DNA from: Oscillospiraceae bacterium
GTDB taxonomy: Bacteria; Bacillota; Clostridia; Oscillospirales; CAG-382
Direction: 5' to 3'
Length of the DNA: 64,000 bases
NCBI GenBank assembly: GCA_015065165.1
Contig: SVQU01000006.1
Span: 1 to 64,000, forward strand
Shown: positions 28,507-38,612 of the stretch, piece by piece
Layout: each line of letters begins with the position of its first letter
How positions within the stretch are numbered: position 1 is the stretch's first letter
The notes under the pieces: generated by a model
Database searches by the model: none
The model's input: the letters and a program-made list of their open reading frames with translations, nothing else
Told to the model about the DNA's origin: nothing
Translations under genes and position numbers: made by a program

Positions 28507-29607
28507 TTATTCTAAGTAGTCTTTGAGCTTTTTGGATCTGCTGGGATGACGAAGCTTGCGCAACGCCTTTGCCTCGATCTGACGGATACGTTCACGGGTG
28601 ATGTCAAACACCTTACCAACCTCTTCCAAGGTGCGGGGGCGTCCGTCCTCGAGACCGTAACGCAATTTCAAAACCGCTTCTTCACGGGGAGTAAGGGTGT
28701 GAAGAACCTCTAACAAATGCTCACGAAGCATTTGATAAGATGCGGCATCAGCAGGCGCGGGGGTGTTATCGTCGGCAATAAAATCGCCAAGGTGAGAATC
28801 CTCCTCTTCGCCTATAGGCATTTCCAGAGAAACGGGTTCTTGGGCGATTTTGAGAATATCACGAACCTTATCAACAGGCATATCCATCGCCTTTGCGATT
28901 TCTTCATCAAGAGGGTCTCTTCCCTTTTCCTGAAGCAACTGTCTGGATACGCGGAGAACCTTATTGATAGTTTCAACCATATGAACGGGAATTCTTATTG
29001 TTCTTGCCTGATCGGCAATAGCGCGTGTAATCGCCTGACGAATCCACCAGGTTGCATAAGTAGAAAATTTAAAGCCTTTGCCGTAATCGAACTTTTCGGC
29101 AGCCTTCATCAAACCGAGGTTGCCCTCTTGAATAAGGTCGAGGAAGAACATACCTCTGTTTACGTATCTTTTTGCAATACTTACAACAAGACGAAGGTTT
29201 GCTTCTACAAGCTGTTGCTTTGCATAAAGGTCGCCATGGGACATTCTGTTTGCGAGTTCGAGCTCTTTTTCTGCGGAAAGCAAGGGTACCTTACCGATTT
29301 CTTTAAGGTACATTCTAACGGGGTCATCGATTGAAACGCCCTCTTGTGTAAGAAGATTATCAACATCCTCGGGGCTTTCCTCAAATTCTTCCTCTATTTC
29401 GTCTTCGGGGATATCGAAAACGTCAGGTTCGGATTCAACGGCAACTTCTATACCGTTTCTTTCCAGTGCATCGCAGGTTTTTTCGAATTGTTCCAACGAC
29501 AAATCGGTATCCGCCAAAGCGGTGAGTATGTCGACAACCTTAATGCTGCCCGACGCTTTAGCTTCTTCAATTTGTTTCTCGGTGAAAGCAGACAAATCCT
29601 TATCCAT
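28507..29607 (-). CDS. rpoD: Primary RNA polymerase sigma factor (SigA/RpoD)
   Basis: The 366-residue vegetative sigma factor. It has a short acidic region 1.1 (residues 1-85), region 1.2 ([18 protein letters not shown]), region 2 with the -10 recognition helix ([20 protein letters not shown]), region 3, and region 4 ([20 protein letters not shown] and [18 protein letters not shown]). It overlaps the end of dnaG by 8 bases, the classic Firmicutes dnaG-sigA pair. The window's many TTGACA-N17-TATAAT promoters are its expected targets. Confidence 0.98.
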   Translation of the reverse strand: MDKDLSAFTEKQIEEAKASGSIKVVDILTALADTDLSLEQFEKTCDALERNGIEVAVESEPDVFDIPEDEIEEEFEESPEDVDNLLTQEGVSIDDPVRMYLKEIGKVPLLSAEKELELANRMSHGDLYAKQQLVEANLRLVVSIAKRYVNRGMFFLDLIQEGNLGLMKAAEKFDYGKGFKFSTYATWWIRQAITRAIADQARTIRIPVHMVETINKVLRVSRQLLQEKGRDPLDEEIAKAMDMPVDKVRDILKIAQEPVSLEMPIGEEEDSHLGDFIADDNTPAPADAASYQMLREHLLEVLHTLTPREEAVLKLRYGLEDGRPRTLEEVGKVFDITRERIRQIEAKALRKLRHPSRSKKLKDYLE

Positions 29608-31411
29608 TATTGTCCTCCTGTGTGTTTATATCTTTTTTCTTTTTTACTTTTCCTAAATATTCGTTAAGCGCGGACAGCGGGTCGGATTCGATTTTTTTAT
29701 CAAACTCGTTACGCTCGCGCAGTTCCTTGAGGGCTTGTATATGTGAATTTAAAGCCGTTAAGGTTATATCTCCAAGCTGTAATCTCGAAGCACGGCAATT
29801 TTCCAAAGCGCCGATTTCACGGGAAGAAAGAACACCGTCCTTTGACAAAACAACCTCCCGCCCTGCGGCGAAATCGTCCTTAAACAGATTGAAAATCTTT
29901 TTGTTCAAAGCGGTGGCAAAATCATCCTCGGTAAGCTGTTTTACCGCCTCGGGACCGAAATCGCTTCTAACCAAAAGCAAGCCGAGAATTGCCTCCTCGT
30001 GGGATGCTTCCGAGGAAAAACGAAGCTTATCGGCGTTGACGTTCCCGCCGAAGCCGCTTTGCTCGCGCAGGGCATTACGCCCCTGCTCTTTTACCGCTTT
30101 ACGTTCCTGACGGTTAAATTGCCGTTCGGCTTCGGTACGAACCGATTCCGCCGTTAAGCCAAGCTTTTCCGCGGCGCGGGATGAATAGACCTCGCGCTCG
30201 GGGCGGGATGCAAGGGTTGCTATAAACGAAGTGATTTCCGAAACGGCACGAAGCTTGTCCTCGGCAACGGTAATATCATGTCTTGAAATAATTTCATCAA
30301 TACGGTAATCAATTTGTCCCGAAGAACCCGTAAGCTTTGCGCGGAACGCCGCCGCGCCGAATTTTTTTATAAATTCGTCGGGGTCCTTAGCCTCTGTACC
30401 CAAATTGATTATTTTTGTATCTACACCAACTTGATTTAGCAGGTCGATACCCTTTAAAGTAGCACGTCTTCCCGCTTTATCAATATCGTAGGCAAGATAA
30501 ACCGTGCGGCAATATCTTGCGATTGTACGGGCATGCTCGGGGGTTATGGCTGTACCCAGAGTGGCAATAGCGTTATCGAACCCTGCCTGGTGCATCGCTA
30601 TGGCATCGGGTGCGCCTTCACACAACACGAAGGTTGCGGTTTCGGTATTTTTCGCAAAATTAAGACCGAAAAGTATACGGCTTTTTTTGAATATAGGAGT
30701 ATCCGAAGTGTTTATATACTTACGTTCCTCCTCGTTATCGCTTAATCGTCTGCCACTGAAAGCCACAACCTCGCCGTTGGCATCGAAAACAGGAAACATT
30801 ACGCGGTGTCTGAACAAATCGTAAAGTCTGCCGTTTTTACTTTCCCCACCGAGGAAAGCGGTTTTAATTTCCAAAGGCGTAAAGCCTTTTGACATCAGAT
30901 ATTCGCACAGCGGTGCTTTGCCAAAGGGAGCGTTGGGGGCATATCCTATGCCGAAACGTTTTATTGTGGTGGAAGTAAACTGACGCTTTTCCAAATAAGA
31001 ACGGGCAAAGGCGCCCTCTTGAGAAAGCAGGGATTTATAGAAGAAACGCGCCGCTTCGCGGTTGATTTCAAGCATCCTTTCCCGCCTTACGGTGGGTTCT
31101 TTGGATTTGTTTTCGTAGGTTTCTTCTATTTTAATACCTGCGCGCTTTGCCAAAAATTCGATAGCTTCGCGGTATTCTAAATTTTCGGTTTGCATAACGA
31201 AGGTAACAACGTCGCCCCCTGCGCCGCAACCGAAGCAATAATAGCTTGAGGTAGCAGGAAACACCGTGAATGATGGGGTGCGTTCGCTATGAAAAGGACA
31301 GCGGCCAACAAGGTTCCCCCCTGCGCGTTTTAAGGTTACGGTTCTGCCGATAACCTCGTCTATACTGTTACGAAGCTTGATTTCTTCTAAAAATTCTCGG
31401 GTATACGCCAC
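29600..31411 (-). CDS. dnaG: DNA primase
   Basis: DnaG makes RNA primers at the replication fork. The 603 residues contain an N-terminal CHC2 zinc ribbon ([15 protein letters not shown]...[11 protein letters not shown], about residues 38-68), the core with [21 protein letters not shown], and the TOPRIM domain with [16 protein letters not shown] and [12 protein letters not shown] helicase-binding C-terminal domain follows. The TOPRIM Glu motif reads EGAPD where most have EGYMD; the catalytic Glu and Asp are kept. It lies between dgt and rpoD in one operon. Confidence 0.97.
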   Translation of the reverse strand: MAYTREFLEEIKLRNSIDEVIGRTVTLKRAGGNLVGRCPFHSERTPSFTVFPATSSYYCFGCGAGGDVVTFVMQTENLEYREAIEFLAKRAGIKIEETYENKSKEPTVRRERMLEINREAARFFYKSLLSQEGAFARSYLEKRQFTSTTIKRFGIGYAPNAPFGKAPLCEYLMSKGFTPLEIKTAFLGGESKNGRLYDLFRHRVMFPVFDANGEVVAFSGRRLSDNEEERKYINTSDTPIFKKSRILFGLNFAKNTETATFVLCEGAPDAIAMHQAGFDNAIATLGTAITPEHARTIARYCRTVYLAYDIDKAGRRATLKGIDLLNQVGVDTKIINLGTEAKDPDEFIKKFGAAAFRAKLTGSSGQIDYRIDEIISRHDITVAEDKLRAVSEITSFIATLASRPEREVYSSRAAEKLGLTAESVRTEAERQFNRQERKAVKEQGRNALREQSGFGGNVNADKLRFSSEASHEEAILGLLLVRSDFGPEAVKQLTEDDFATALNKKIFNLFKDDFAAGREVVLSKDGVLSSREIGALENCRASRLQLGDITLTALNSHIQALKELRERNEFDKKIESDPLSALNEYLGKVKKKKDINTQEDNNG

Positions 31412-31456
31412 GGTAATTCCTCCTTTCGTTATTGTGTGTCATAATTTGTTGAAATT

Positions 31457-32455
31457 TTATTTATATTGCCAAACCTTTGGCACAAAAAGCTCGTTAAAGC
31501 AGCCCAGGGCATATCTATCGGTCATACCTGCAATAAAATCCGCCGCCGCGACACCGATACCGTCCCTCTCGGCATTTTTCAAATATTCCTTTGGGATGGC
31601 TTCGGGATGGGCGGAAAAATGCTCGTAAAGAAAGGTTATCATATTAAGAACCTTTCCGTCCTCGCTTTTGGCAATCTTGTTCATATAAACTCTGTCAAAC
31701 ATAAAATCTCGCAGTTCGTCCATAGCCTTTGCGTAAGGCTCTACAAGACCTATACCGTTTTCAACCCCGTGATTTACCGTTGCGGTAACAAGAGAGGTTA
31801 TACGTTGGCTATGATTATCACCCAAAAGCTCGCTGATATGCTTTGGTATTTCCTTCACATCAAGGATACCTGCGCGGGAGGCATCGTCGATATCGTGGTT
31901 TATGTATGCAATTCTATCGGCGATTTTAATAATACGCCCCTCCAAAGTAGAAGCGGGCACCTCGCCGGTATGGCACAAAATGGCATCGCGAACCTCGAAG
32001 GTAAGATTTAAGCCCTCGCCCTCTTTTTCGAGATAATCCACCACGCGAAGGCTTTGCTCGTTATGGCGGAAGCCTCCGGGAAGAAGATAGTTAAGTGCCC
32101 TCTCGCCCGAATGGCCAAAGGGTGTATGCCCCAAATCGTGGCCCAATGCCGATGCCTCGGTAAGGTCCTCGTTAAGCCTTAAAGCGCGGGCAATCGAACG
32201 GGCAATTTGTGCAACCTCTAAAGTATGAGTCAATCGAGTGCGGTAATGGTCCCCCTCGGGAGCGAGGAACACCTGCATTTTATGCATAAGACGGCGGAAG
32301 CTTTTTGAATGGATTATGCGATCTCTATCCCTTTGGAATTCGGTACGCACATTACATTCCTCAACAGGCTTTAGCCTGCCCTTTGTATCCTTTACGTGAA
32401 ATGCCTGTTCACAAAGGAAAGCATCCTCAAACGCCAACGTTCCGTTTTTAATCAT
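31457..32455 (-). CDS. dgt: dGTP triphosphohydrolase-like HD protein
   Basis: The protein hydrolyses dNTPs to nucleoside and triphosphate. The 332-residue form shows the HD-domain set: RTRLTHTLEVAQIARSIA (first His), EASALGHDLGHTPFGHSGE (HD plus the nearby His residues), and RIIKIADRIAYINHDIDD (last Asp). The open frame includes a GTG three codons earlier, but the ATG at 32455 has GGAGTG at the right distance and gives the usual start. The dgt-dnaG-rpoD order is common in Firmicutes. Confidence 0.93.
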   Translation of the reverse strand: MIKNGTLAFEDAFLCEQAFHVKDTKGRLKPVEECNVRTEFQRDRDRIIHSKSFRRLMHKMQVFLAPEGDHYRTRLTHTLEVAQIARSIARALRLNEDLTEASALGHDLGHTPFGHSGERALNYLLPGGFRHNEQSLRVVDYLEKEGEGLNLTFEVRDAILCHTGEVPASTLEGRIIKIADRIAYINHDIDDASRAGILDVKEIPKHISELLGDNHSQRITSLVTATVNHGVENGIGLVEPYAKAMDELRDFMFDRVYMNKIAKSEDGKVLNMITFLYEHFSAHPEAIPKEYLKNAERDGIGVAAADFIAGMTDRYALGCFNELFVPKVWQYK

Positions 32456-32585
32456 TACAACCACTCCAAAGCATTAAATTTCGCTTTTACAAACATATAT
32501 ACGCATAAAAAAACCGATTTTCTTTTTTTATTTCGAAAATTTTTATATTTTTTGTTAAATTTATTATTTGTTTTGGTTAATTGGG

Positions 32586-32614
32586 TTGTCTTTACGGAAA
32601 TTTAGTGATATAAT
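32586..32614 (+). promoter_or_regulatory. Promoter of the DUF5685-dnaJ-like operon
   Basis: TTGTCT and TATAAT are separated by 17 bases, 34 bases before the ATG at 32649, in the region divergent from dgt. Confidence 0.72.
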
Positions 32615-32648
32615 GTAACTTGTATTATTATGAAATTAGGGAGGCAAT

Positions 32649-33518
32649 ATGTTTGGATATATCCGCCCCGTAAAGGGCGAGCTGTACGTTAAGGACAGTG
32701 AATTTTATTCGGCGATTTATTGCGGTCTTTGCAGGCACGGCGGAAAAAACATATCCCACCTTACCCGTTGGCTTTTAAATTACGATTTCGTTTTATTGGC
32801 GTTGCTCAGAATGTCATTATCCGAAGAATCTGTATGCGTTGAGAAAAAGCGTTGTCCCTACAAGATAAAAAAATGCAAATGCGCTCGTGCCGACGAAAGC
32901 TATTCTTTTGTTTGTTCGGCTTTCGGGTTGCTTACTTATCACAAGATTCTTGACGATATACGGGACGAAAAGGGATTTAAGCGAGCTTTAAAGAAAACTG
33001 TTTTACCTGTTTTTTCAAGAATTGCACGAAAATGCGATAGCTTTGTCGGTTTGAAGGAGATAATAGAACGCGGCATGTCCAAAACGTCGGAGGCGGAAAA
33101 GGAAAACTGCCCTTCTCCCGACAGGGCGGCGGACGGGTTTGCCGTTATGATGCGAGAAATTGCCGCCTATGGTGTTTCGGAGGAAAAGAAAGCCGTTGCA
33201 GAAAACTGCGGTTATCATATTGGGCGTTTCATTTATCTTGCAGATGCATTTGACGACCTTGAGCAGGACGAAAAAAGTGGAAACTACAACCCTTTTATCC
33301 TGCATTACGGCAGTGCAAAGGATGCGCTTTTGAAAAACGAAGAAATTAAAACAACGTTGTATGACAGTTTGAACGTATTTTCCAACTGTTATGCCCTTAT
33401 TGCAAAAACACCCTTAAACGGTATTGACAGATTGATTTTCAACATAACCGAATTAGGCGGCAGAGATGCCGTGAGACGCATTTGCGAAAGGAAGACCAAA
33501 AATGAACAATCCTTATGA
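32649..33518 (+). CDS. DUF5685 family protein
   Basis: The 289-residue protein of unknown function starts [28 protein letters not shown], the recognisable opening of DUF5685 proteins of Clostridia. It has a cluster of Cys residues near the front ([18 protein letters not shown] near residues 77-86) that could bind a metal, followed by an all-helical region with [14 protein letters not shown] and [16 protein letters not shown]. It overlaps the J-protein gene by 17 bases, and in this family the two genes often travel together. They may act as a client/co-chaperone pair, but that is inference. Confidence 0.85.
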   Translation: MFGYIRPVKGELYVKDSEFYSAIYCGLCRHGGKNISHLTRWLLNYDFVLLALLRMSLSEESVCVEKKRCPYKIKKCKCARADESYSFVCSAFGLLTYHKILDDIRDEKGFKRALKKTVLPVFSRIARKCDSFVGLKEIIERGMSKTSEAEKENCPSPDRAADGFAVMMREIAAYGVSEEKKAVAENCGYHIGRFIYLADAFDDLEQDEKSGNYNPFILHYGSAKDALLKNEEIKTTLYDSLNVFSNCYALIAKTPLNGIDRLIFNITELGGRDAVRRICERKTKNEQSL

Positions 33519-34122
33519 AGTTCTCGGCGTTTCGGAAAACGCCACCGACGAAGAAATTAAAAAGGCTTATCGAAATTTAGCCAAGCAATATCACCCCGAC
33601 AACTACGTTGACAACCCTCTTAAGGACCTTGCCGCAGAAAAGATGAAAGCTATTAACGAGGCTTATGACACCATTCAGAAGATGAGGGCGCAGGGCGGAA
33701 GCGGTAACAGCGGCAGAACGAATTACAATAACAACCAAAACCGCAACAACTATTACGGCGACAGCGGTTATGCAAGAGTGCGCCGTTTGATAAACGAAGG
33801 CAGAATCGGCGAAGCCGAAACCCTTTTGATGGGCATTAGCGACAGAAATGCGGAATGGCACTTTTTGATGAGCCTTATATATTACCGCAAGGGTTGGCTT
33901 CAGGATGCAAGAAACGAGATTAACATTGCTTGTCAGATGGACCCTTACAACAACGAATACCGGATGTTCCAGCAAAGAATGAGCAGCGGCGCGTTTTCCA
34001 GCCCTTATGCAGGTATGAACACAAATACCGCAGGCTGTACGGGATGCGACGTTTGTCAAGGATTGATTTGCCTTAATTGCTGTTGTGAATGTATGGGCGG
34101 CGACTGTATACGCTGTTGCTGA
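33502..34122 (+). CDS. J-domain protein with Cys-cluster tail
   Basis: The 206-residue protein has an N-terminal J-domain (residues 3-70) with the HPD motif at residues 31-33, so it should stimulate an Hsp70. A low-complexity Asn-rich linker ([17 protein letters not shown]) leads into a helical TPR-like region (about 95-150). The tail has 11 Cys in its last 29 residues ([20 protein letters not shown]...). Such a dense Cys tail could bind zinc or iron-sulfur. It lacks the DnaJ substrate-binding domains, so it is not the housekeeping DnaJ. Overlap with DUF5685 suggests joint action. Confidence 0.9.
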   Translation: MNNPYEVLGVSENATDEEIKKAYRNLAKQYHPDNYVDNPLKDLAAEKMKAINEAYDTIQKMRAQGGSGNSGRTNYNNNQNRNNYYGDSGYARVRRLINEGRIGEAETLLMGISDRNAEWHFLMSLIYYRKGWLQDARNEINIACQMDPYNNEYRMFQQRMSSGAFSSPYAGMNTNTAGCTGCDVCQGLICLNCCCECMGGDCIRCC

Positions 34123-34123
34123 T

Positions 34124-34639
34124 ATGAAAAACGCAAGAAAAGTTGCCCTTTCGGGGGTTTTTACCGCCCTTTGCTTTGTATTTCTCTACGTGGGCTCGAT
34201 TTTTCAGACGATGGATTTGAGTGCTGCGGCAATTGGAAGCATTATTGTTTTGGTGGCGATGATTGAGCTTGGAAAGAAATGGGCATTGGGTATATACGTA
34301 TCGGCGGCAATACTTTCGGTTTTATTATTGCCCTACAAATCACCTGCCGCGGTATTTGCTTTATTTGCGGGTTATTACCCTATTTTAAAAGCACCCCTTA
34401 ACAGAATTAAGCCTATCGTATTTTCTTATTTAGCAAGACTTTCCTGCTTTAACATTGCTTTTTTGGCTTTGTTTTTTGTGTTTACAAAGCTTTTGAACAT
34501 TCAAGAAGATTATTTAAATTTAGAGATTTTGATTTTCGTTTTGGGAAACGTTACCTTTTTGGTTTACGATTTTGCCTTGGAGCGTATTGCCGCAACCTAT
34601 TTTACAAGGCTTAAACCAAAGCTTTTCGGCAAAGGATAG
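34124..34639 (+). CDS. Multi-helix membrane protein, unknown
   Basis: The 171-residue protein has about five hydrophobic helices (residues 8-28, 33-52, 57-75, 79-118, 128-152), starting KNARKVALSGVFTALCFVFLYVG. The opening and size resemble small ECF-transporter S-like membrane proteins, but this is not secure. The open frame begins earlier, at 34085; the ATG at 34124, one base after the J-protein stop, removes an implausible prefix and was chosen. It is the third gene of the DUF5685 operon. Confidence 0.75.
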   Translation: MKNARKVALSGVFTALCFVFLYVGSIFQTMDLSAAAIGSIIVLVAMIELGKKWALGIYVSAAILSVLLLPYKSPAAVFALFAGYYPILKAPLNRIKPIVFSYLARLSCFNIAFLALFFVFTKLLNIQEDYLNLEILIFVLGNVTFLVYDFALERIAATYFTRLKPKLFGKG

Positions 34640-34668
34640 TTGACAAAATATAATACCCGTGATATAAT
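34640..34668 (+). promoter_or_regulatory. Consensus promoter of the yicC-remA-rpoZ cluster
   Basis: Perfect TTGACA and perfect TATAAT are 17 bases apart, 28 bases before the YicC ATG. The -35 box touches the stop codon of the previous gene. Confidence 0.9.
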
Positions 34669-34695
34669 TATATGATATTTTTTCGGAGGACAGCC

Positions 34696-35574
34696 ATGAT
34701 AAAGAGCATGACAGGCTATGGCAGACACCGCGAGGTGATTGACGGCCGTGATATACTTTGCGAAGTCAAATCGGTTAACAGCCGATATCTTGACACAAAC
34801 ATTAAGCTTGGACGCGCATATAACGCCCTTGAGGACAAGGTTAAGCAATATGCCGCAACCCGTGTTTCCCGCGGGAAGATGGATATTTACATTTCCATCG
34901 ACCGTATTGCGGGGGACGACAACGGTCTTTCTGTAAACGAGAAGTTTTTGGAAAGCTACGTTTCGCTTTTGAGAGATATTAAAGAAAGATATGCCTTGGG
35001 CGGAGACGTTACCATTCAGACCGTTGCGGGAAGAAGCGAGGTATTTCAGCTTACCCGTCCCGACGAGGATATGGAGGCAACTGCAGTTGCGCTGGCGCAG
35101 GTTATGGAAAAGGCCTTTGACGGCTTTACCGCCATGCGCGAAACCGAAGGCGCAAAGCTTGAAGCCGACCTTTTGGGACATTTAGAGGTTCTTGAGGGTT
35201 TACGTGAAAAAATCGCGGAAAGAGCACCTATTTCGGTTTCGGAAAACAACGAAAAAATGAAAGCCCGTATACGCGAATTGCTTGACGGAGTGGCTTACGA
35301 CGAAGCAAGACTGCTTACCGAATGTGCTATTTTTGCGGACAAGGCCGACATAAGCGAGGAAATCGCGAGATTGGGCTCGCATTTTGAGCAGTTCAGGAAG
35401 ATTTTAAAGGAAAACGTACCCGTTGGCAGAAAGCTTGATTTTCTTGTTCAGGAAATGAACCGCGAGGTTAACACCATCGGTTCGAAATGTAACGACGGCG
35501 AAACTGCAAAAATCGTTATCGATGCAAAGAGCTACGTAGAAAAAATCCGCGAGCAGATTCAGAACATTGAATAA
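34696..35574 (+). CDS. YicC/YloC-family endoribonuclease
   Basis: The 292-residue protein begins with the family hallmark MIKSMTGYGR, followed by CEVKSVNSRYLD. It has a central helical region and the conserved C-terminal block (FRKILKENVPVGRKLDFLVQEMNREVNTIGSKCND). Members are endoribonucleases shown to cut small RNAs in E. coli. A longer frame from 34672 exists, but the ATG at 34696 has GGAGGA 5 bases upstream and fits the family. It heads the yicC-remA-rpoZ-priA cluster. Confidence 0.93.
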   Translation: MIKSMTGYGRHREVIDGRDILCEVKSVNSRYLDTNIKLGRAYNALEDKVKQYAATRVSRGKMDIYISIDRIAGDDNGLSVNEKFLESYVSLLRDIKERYALGGDVTIQTVAGRSEVFQLTRPDEDMEATAVALAQVMEKAFDGFTAMRETEGAKLEADLLGHLEVLEGLREKIAERAPISVSENNEKMKARIRELLDGVAYDEARLLTECAIFADKADISEEIARLGSHFEQFRKILKENVPVGRKLDFLVQEMNREVNTIGSKCNDGETAKIVIDAKSYVEKIREQIQNIE

Positions 35575-35585
35575 GGAGCTACGAG

Positions 35586-35822
35586 ATGAAATTGATTGAT
35601 GCAGGCTTCGGCAATTTCGTTAACAGCGAAAGGTTGATTTCTATCGTGTCCCCCGATTCGTTACCTGTGAGAAGATTGATTCAGGATGCGAAAAACGCGG
35701 GCAGACTTATTGATATCAGCTGCGGCAAAAAGACAAAATCGGTTTTGATTACAGACAGCGACCATATTATCTGTTCTGCGGAAGAACCAGACGTTATTAT
35801 TAAAACTATCGAAAATAATTAA
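35586..35822 (+). CDS. remA: RemA-like DNA-binding regulator (DUF370)
   Basis: The 78-residue protein matches RemA of Bacillus, an oligomeric DNA-binding activator of matrix and osmoprotection genes. It starts with MKLIDAGFGNFVNSERLISIVSPDSLPVRRLIQDA, and the GKKTKSVLITDSDHIICSA block follows. It is placed just after yicC, as in most Firmicutes. Its target here is unknown. The gene that normally follows, guanylate kinase, is missing. Confidence 0.9.
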   Translation: MKLIDAGFGNFVNSERLISIVSPDSLPVRRLIQDAKNAGRLIDISCGKKTKSVLITDSDHIICSAEEPDVIIKTIENN

Positions 35823-35848
35823 ACTATTATAAAAGAGGTATTTGTATT

Positions 35849-36109
35849 ATGATGCTTTATCCCACCGTTGCGGACCTTACAAACGACAAGGTTAACCGTT
35901 ACAAATTAGTTATCGCTACCGCTAAATGCGCACGTCATATTATTGACAAGGTTAACAGCGAGCAGGAATTGGCAGAACGTATGCGCGTTGACAACGACCG
36001 CTTCTCCAAGGACAGCAAAAACGACAATCCCCTTCTTACCGAAAAGCCCGTTTCTATCGCTGTTCAGAAGCTTTACGACGGCGATTATACCATTGTTGAC
36101 AACAAATAA
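35849..36109 (+). CDS. rpoZ: RNA polymerase omega subunit
   Basis: The 86-residue small subunit assists beta-prime folding. It shows the omega core NRYKLVIATAKCARHI (helix-forming, usually RY-LV-AA-RAR), then EKPVSIAVQKLYDGDYTI. Ala-Lys-Cys-Ala replaces the usual A-x-R-A in the core, a mild divergence. It sits between remA and priA; only 3 bases separate it from priA. Confidence 0.9.
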   Translation: MMLYPTVADLTNDKVNRYKLVIATAKCARHIIDKVNSEQELAERMRVDNDRFSKDSKNDNPLLTEKPVSIAVQKLYDGDYTIVDNK

Positions 36110-36112
36110 AAA

Positions 36113-38584
36113 ATGAACAAAGCGTATGCCTTCGTACACATAATTGATATTGCCTACGGTATTGACAGGCAATATACTTATGCGGTTCCTTATGATTTGC
36201 GAAATGAAATAAAGGTTGGTTCTGTTGCGGTTGTACCCTTTGGGAACGGAAACAAAAGAATGAGTGCGGTAGTTGTCGGGTTTTCGGACAATTGTGATTA
36301 TCCGAGAATTAAAAGTATCGACAGCGTTATGCACTATCCTTTTGACGTGCCTGAGGATTTGGTTCGCGCATGCAGTTTTATGAAGGAACGCTTTTTTTGC
36401 ACTTTCGGCAGTGCCTTTCGCGCGGTTATCCCTCCGGGGGTGAATCTTTCAAGCGAAATTGTTTATTCGATTAATCCCGAAAAGGACCAAAGCCGCTTGA
36501 ATGACGCCGCGGTTATTATGCTTCGCAGGATTTCGGAAAAGGAAATTGCCACCGAGCGTGAAATTATCATGGAGTTTGGCGACGAGGGCAAGGTTTTGTT
36601 GGATTCTCTTTGCAAATGCGATGCATTGATTAAAAACAGCCGTGTTGTTGAAAAGATGAACGAAAAAAATCTTTTCACATACAGTCTTACCGTAAACAAC
36701 GAGGAAGCGCTTGCTTTGGCAGAATGCGGAGAGGGTTTAACAGAAAAGCAAAGGGGCTTAATTTCCCTGCTTTTGAATTACCCTGCCGCTACTATGCGAG
36801 AGATTGAAGAAATAGGCTCTTATTCGTCGGCAATAGTAAACGCTCTTATAAAAAAGGGCATTGTGGAAAAGCGAGAGACATCGTTTTTCAGAGAGGCTTA
36901 TTCCTTTGAGGATATTCCGCCCGAAAAGGAATTTGTGCTTTCGGATGCACAGAAAAATGCCGTAGACGGTTTAAGCGAGCTTGCATTGAGCAACGAACCG
37001 AAAGCCGCTTTGCTTTTTGGTGTTACGGGCAGCGGAAAAACCAGAGTTATCACCGAGGTTGCCAAAAAGGTTATTGAGGACGGACGGCAGGTTATTGTGC
37101 TTTTGCCCGAGATTGGCTTGGCTTCGCAAGCGGTTAAGGCTTATGCCGCCGCCTTTGGAAAAAGGCTTGCGGTTATACATTCCATGCTTTCGGTTGGAGA
37201 GCGCACCGACACCTATCGCAGGATTCTTGCGGGGGACATCGACATAGTTATCGGCACACGAAGCGCGGTTTTTGCACCTTTTATTAAATTAGGTATGATT
37301 GCCATTGACGAAGAACAGGCGCACACCTATAAAAGCGAAATGCAACCCAAATACAATGCGGTTGATATGGCAAGGTTCAGATGTAATGAATCAAAGGCGC
37401 TTATGCTTTTGGCTTCTGCCACACCTTCAATCGAAAGCTTTTACAAGGCCGAAAAAGGCATTTACAAGCTATTTAAACTTGATAACCGTTTTGGCGGTGC
37501 AGTTTTGCCCAAGGTTATTATCGAAGACCTGCGCGAGGATGCTTCACTTTCAAGCGGAAAGCTTATCGGCAAGCGTTTAAGCACGGAATTGAAGAATTCC
37601 AAGGAGAACGGCAGACAGGCTTTACTGTTTGTAAACCGCAGAGGATATAACTCGCACATTTCCTGCAAGGAATGCGGTTTTGTTTTTACCTGCCCGAATT
37701 GCTCGGTTTCGCTTACCCACCACGCTTATGAGGGCAGTTTTAAAAGCGCAAGAAGAATGAGCTGTCATTATTGCGGTTACACCGCACAGTTACCCGCCAT
37801 TTGCCCCGCTTGCGGCGGAAGTAAAATTGGATATTCGGGATATGGGACACAAAAGCTTCAGGACGAATTAGAGCAGGATTTCCCTGATTTCAAAATCACC
37901 CGAATGGATTCGGACACCACCGGCGGTAAATTTTCCCACGATAAGATTATCGAAGGCTTTGCAAAGGGCGAAAGCGACGTTTTGATCGGCACACAGATGA
38001 TTTCCAAGGGGCTGGACTTCCCCGGAGTTAACGTTGCGGGCGCTGTTTCTATTGACAGCAGTTTATATATGGACGATTTTAGAGCAAGTGAAAGAACCTT
38101 TTCGTTGATTACACAGCTTGTGGGCAGAGCCGGACGCTCGGGGGAAGAATCGAAAGCGATTTTGCAAACCTACAACCCCGAAAACGAAACCTTGCTTTTA
38201 GCGGCAACACAGGATTACGAAAGATTTTACGAAAGCGAAATTTTGCTTAGAAAAGCGGTGGTATTTCCCCCGTTTTGCTCTATGGCAGTTTTCGGTATTT
38301 CATCGGCAAACGAAAATGAATGTGAGAGCTTTGCATATAAGTTCGACACCGAATTACTTTCGCTTTACGACAAAAAATATAAAGACAGAATTAACGTTAT
38401 AAAATTCGGTCCGTTCAGAAGCGGAATTTATAAGGTTATGGGTAAATTCAGGCAGAGAATTATCATAAAATATAAGGACAATTCCCTTGCGCGTGAATTT
38501 TTCAAAGAATTACTAACAACGGGTTTGGATATGGCGCCCAAGGGTGTTAAGCTCGATTTGGACGTAAACCCCAGCATTATCTAA
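36113..38584 (+). CDS. priA: Primosomal replication helicase PriA
   Basis: PriA reloads the replisome at stalled forks. The 823 residues contain the N-terminal 3'-DNA-end-binding domain (AFVHIIDIAYGIDRQYTYAVP), Walker A (LFGVTGSGKTRV, near residue 306), motif II, and eight zinc-binding Cys (CKECGFVFTCPNC; CHYCGY; CPACGG, residues about 520-567). Motif VI follows in QLVGRAGRSGEES. Motif II reads IDEEQAHTYKSE, where almost all PriA proteins have DEEH. The coaBC gene usually found just before priA is absent. Confidence 0.96.
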   Translation: MNKAYAFVHIIDIAYGIDRQYTYAVPYDLRNEIKVGSVAVVPFGNGNKRMSAVVVGFSDNCDYPRIKSIDSVMHYPFDVPEDLVRACSFMKERFFCTFGSAFRAVIPPGVNLSSEIVYSINPEKDQSRLNDAAVIMLRRISEKEIATEREIIMEFGDEGKVLLDSLCKCDALIKNSRVVEKMNEKNLFTYSLTVNNEEALALAECGEGLTEKQRGLISLLLNYPAATMREIEEIGSYSSAIVNALIKKGIVEKRETSFFREAYSFEDIPPEKEFVLSDAQKNAVDGLSELALSNEPKAALLFGVTGSGKTRVITEVAKKVIEDGRQVIVLLPEIGLASQAVKAYAAAFGKRLAVIHSMLSVGERTDTYRRILAGDIDIVIGTRSAVFAPFIKLGMIAIDEEQAHTYKSEMQPKYNAVDMARFRCNESKALMLLASATPSIESFYKAEKGIYKLFKLDNRFGGAVLPKVIIEDLREDASLSSGKLIGKRLSTELKNSKENGRQALLFVNRRGYNSHISCKECGFVFTCPNCSVSLTHHAYEGSFKSARRMSCHYCGYTAQLPAICPACGGSKIGYSGYGTQKLQDELEQDFPDFKITRMDSDTTGGKFSHDKIIEGFAKGESDVLIGTQMISKGLDFPGVNVAGAVSIDSSLYMDDFRASERTFSLITQLVGRAGRSGEESKAILQTYNPENETLLLAATQDYERFYESEILLRKAVVFPPFCSMAVFGISSANENECESFAYKFDTELLSLYDKKYKDRINVIKFGPFRSGIYKVMGKFRQRIIIKYKDNSLAREFFKELLTTGLDMAPKGVKLDLDVNPSII

Positions 38585-38612
38585 CCCAAACAATATCTAA
38601 GGAGATTTAACT

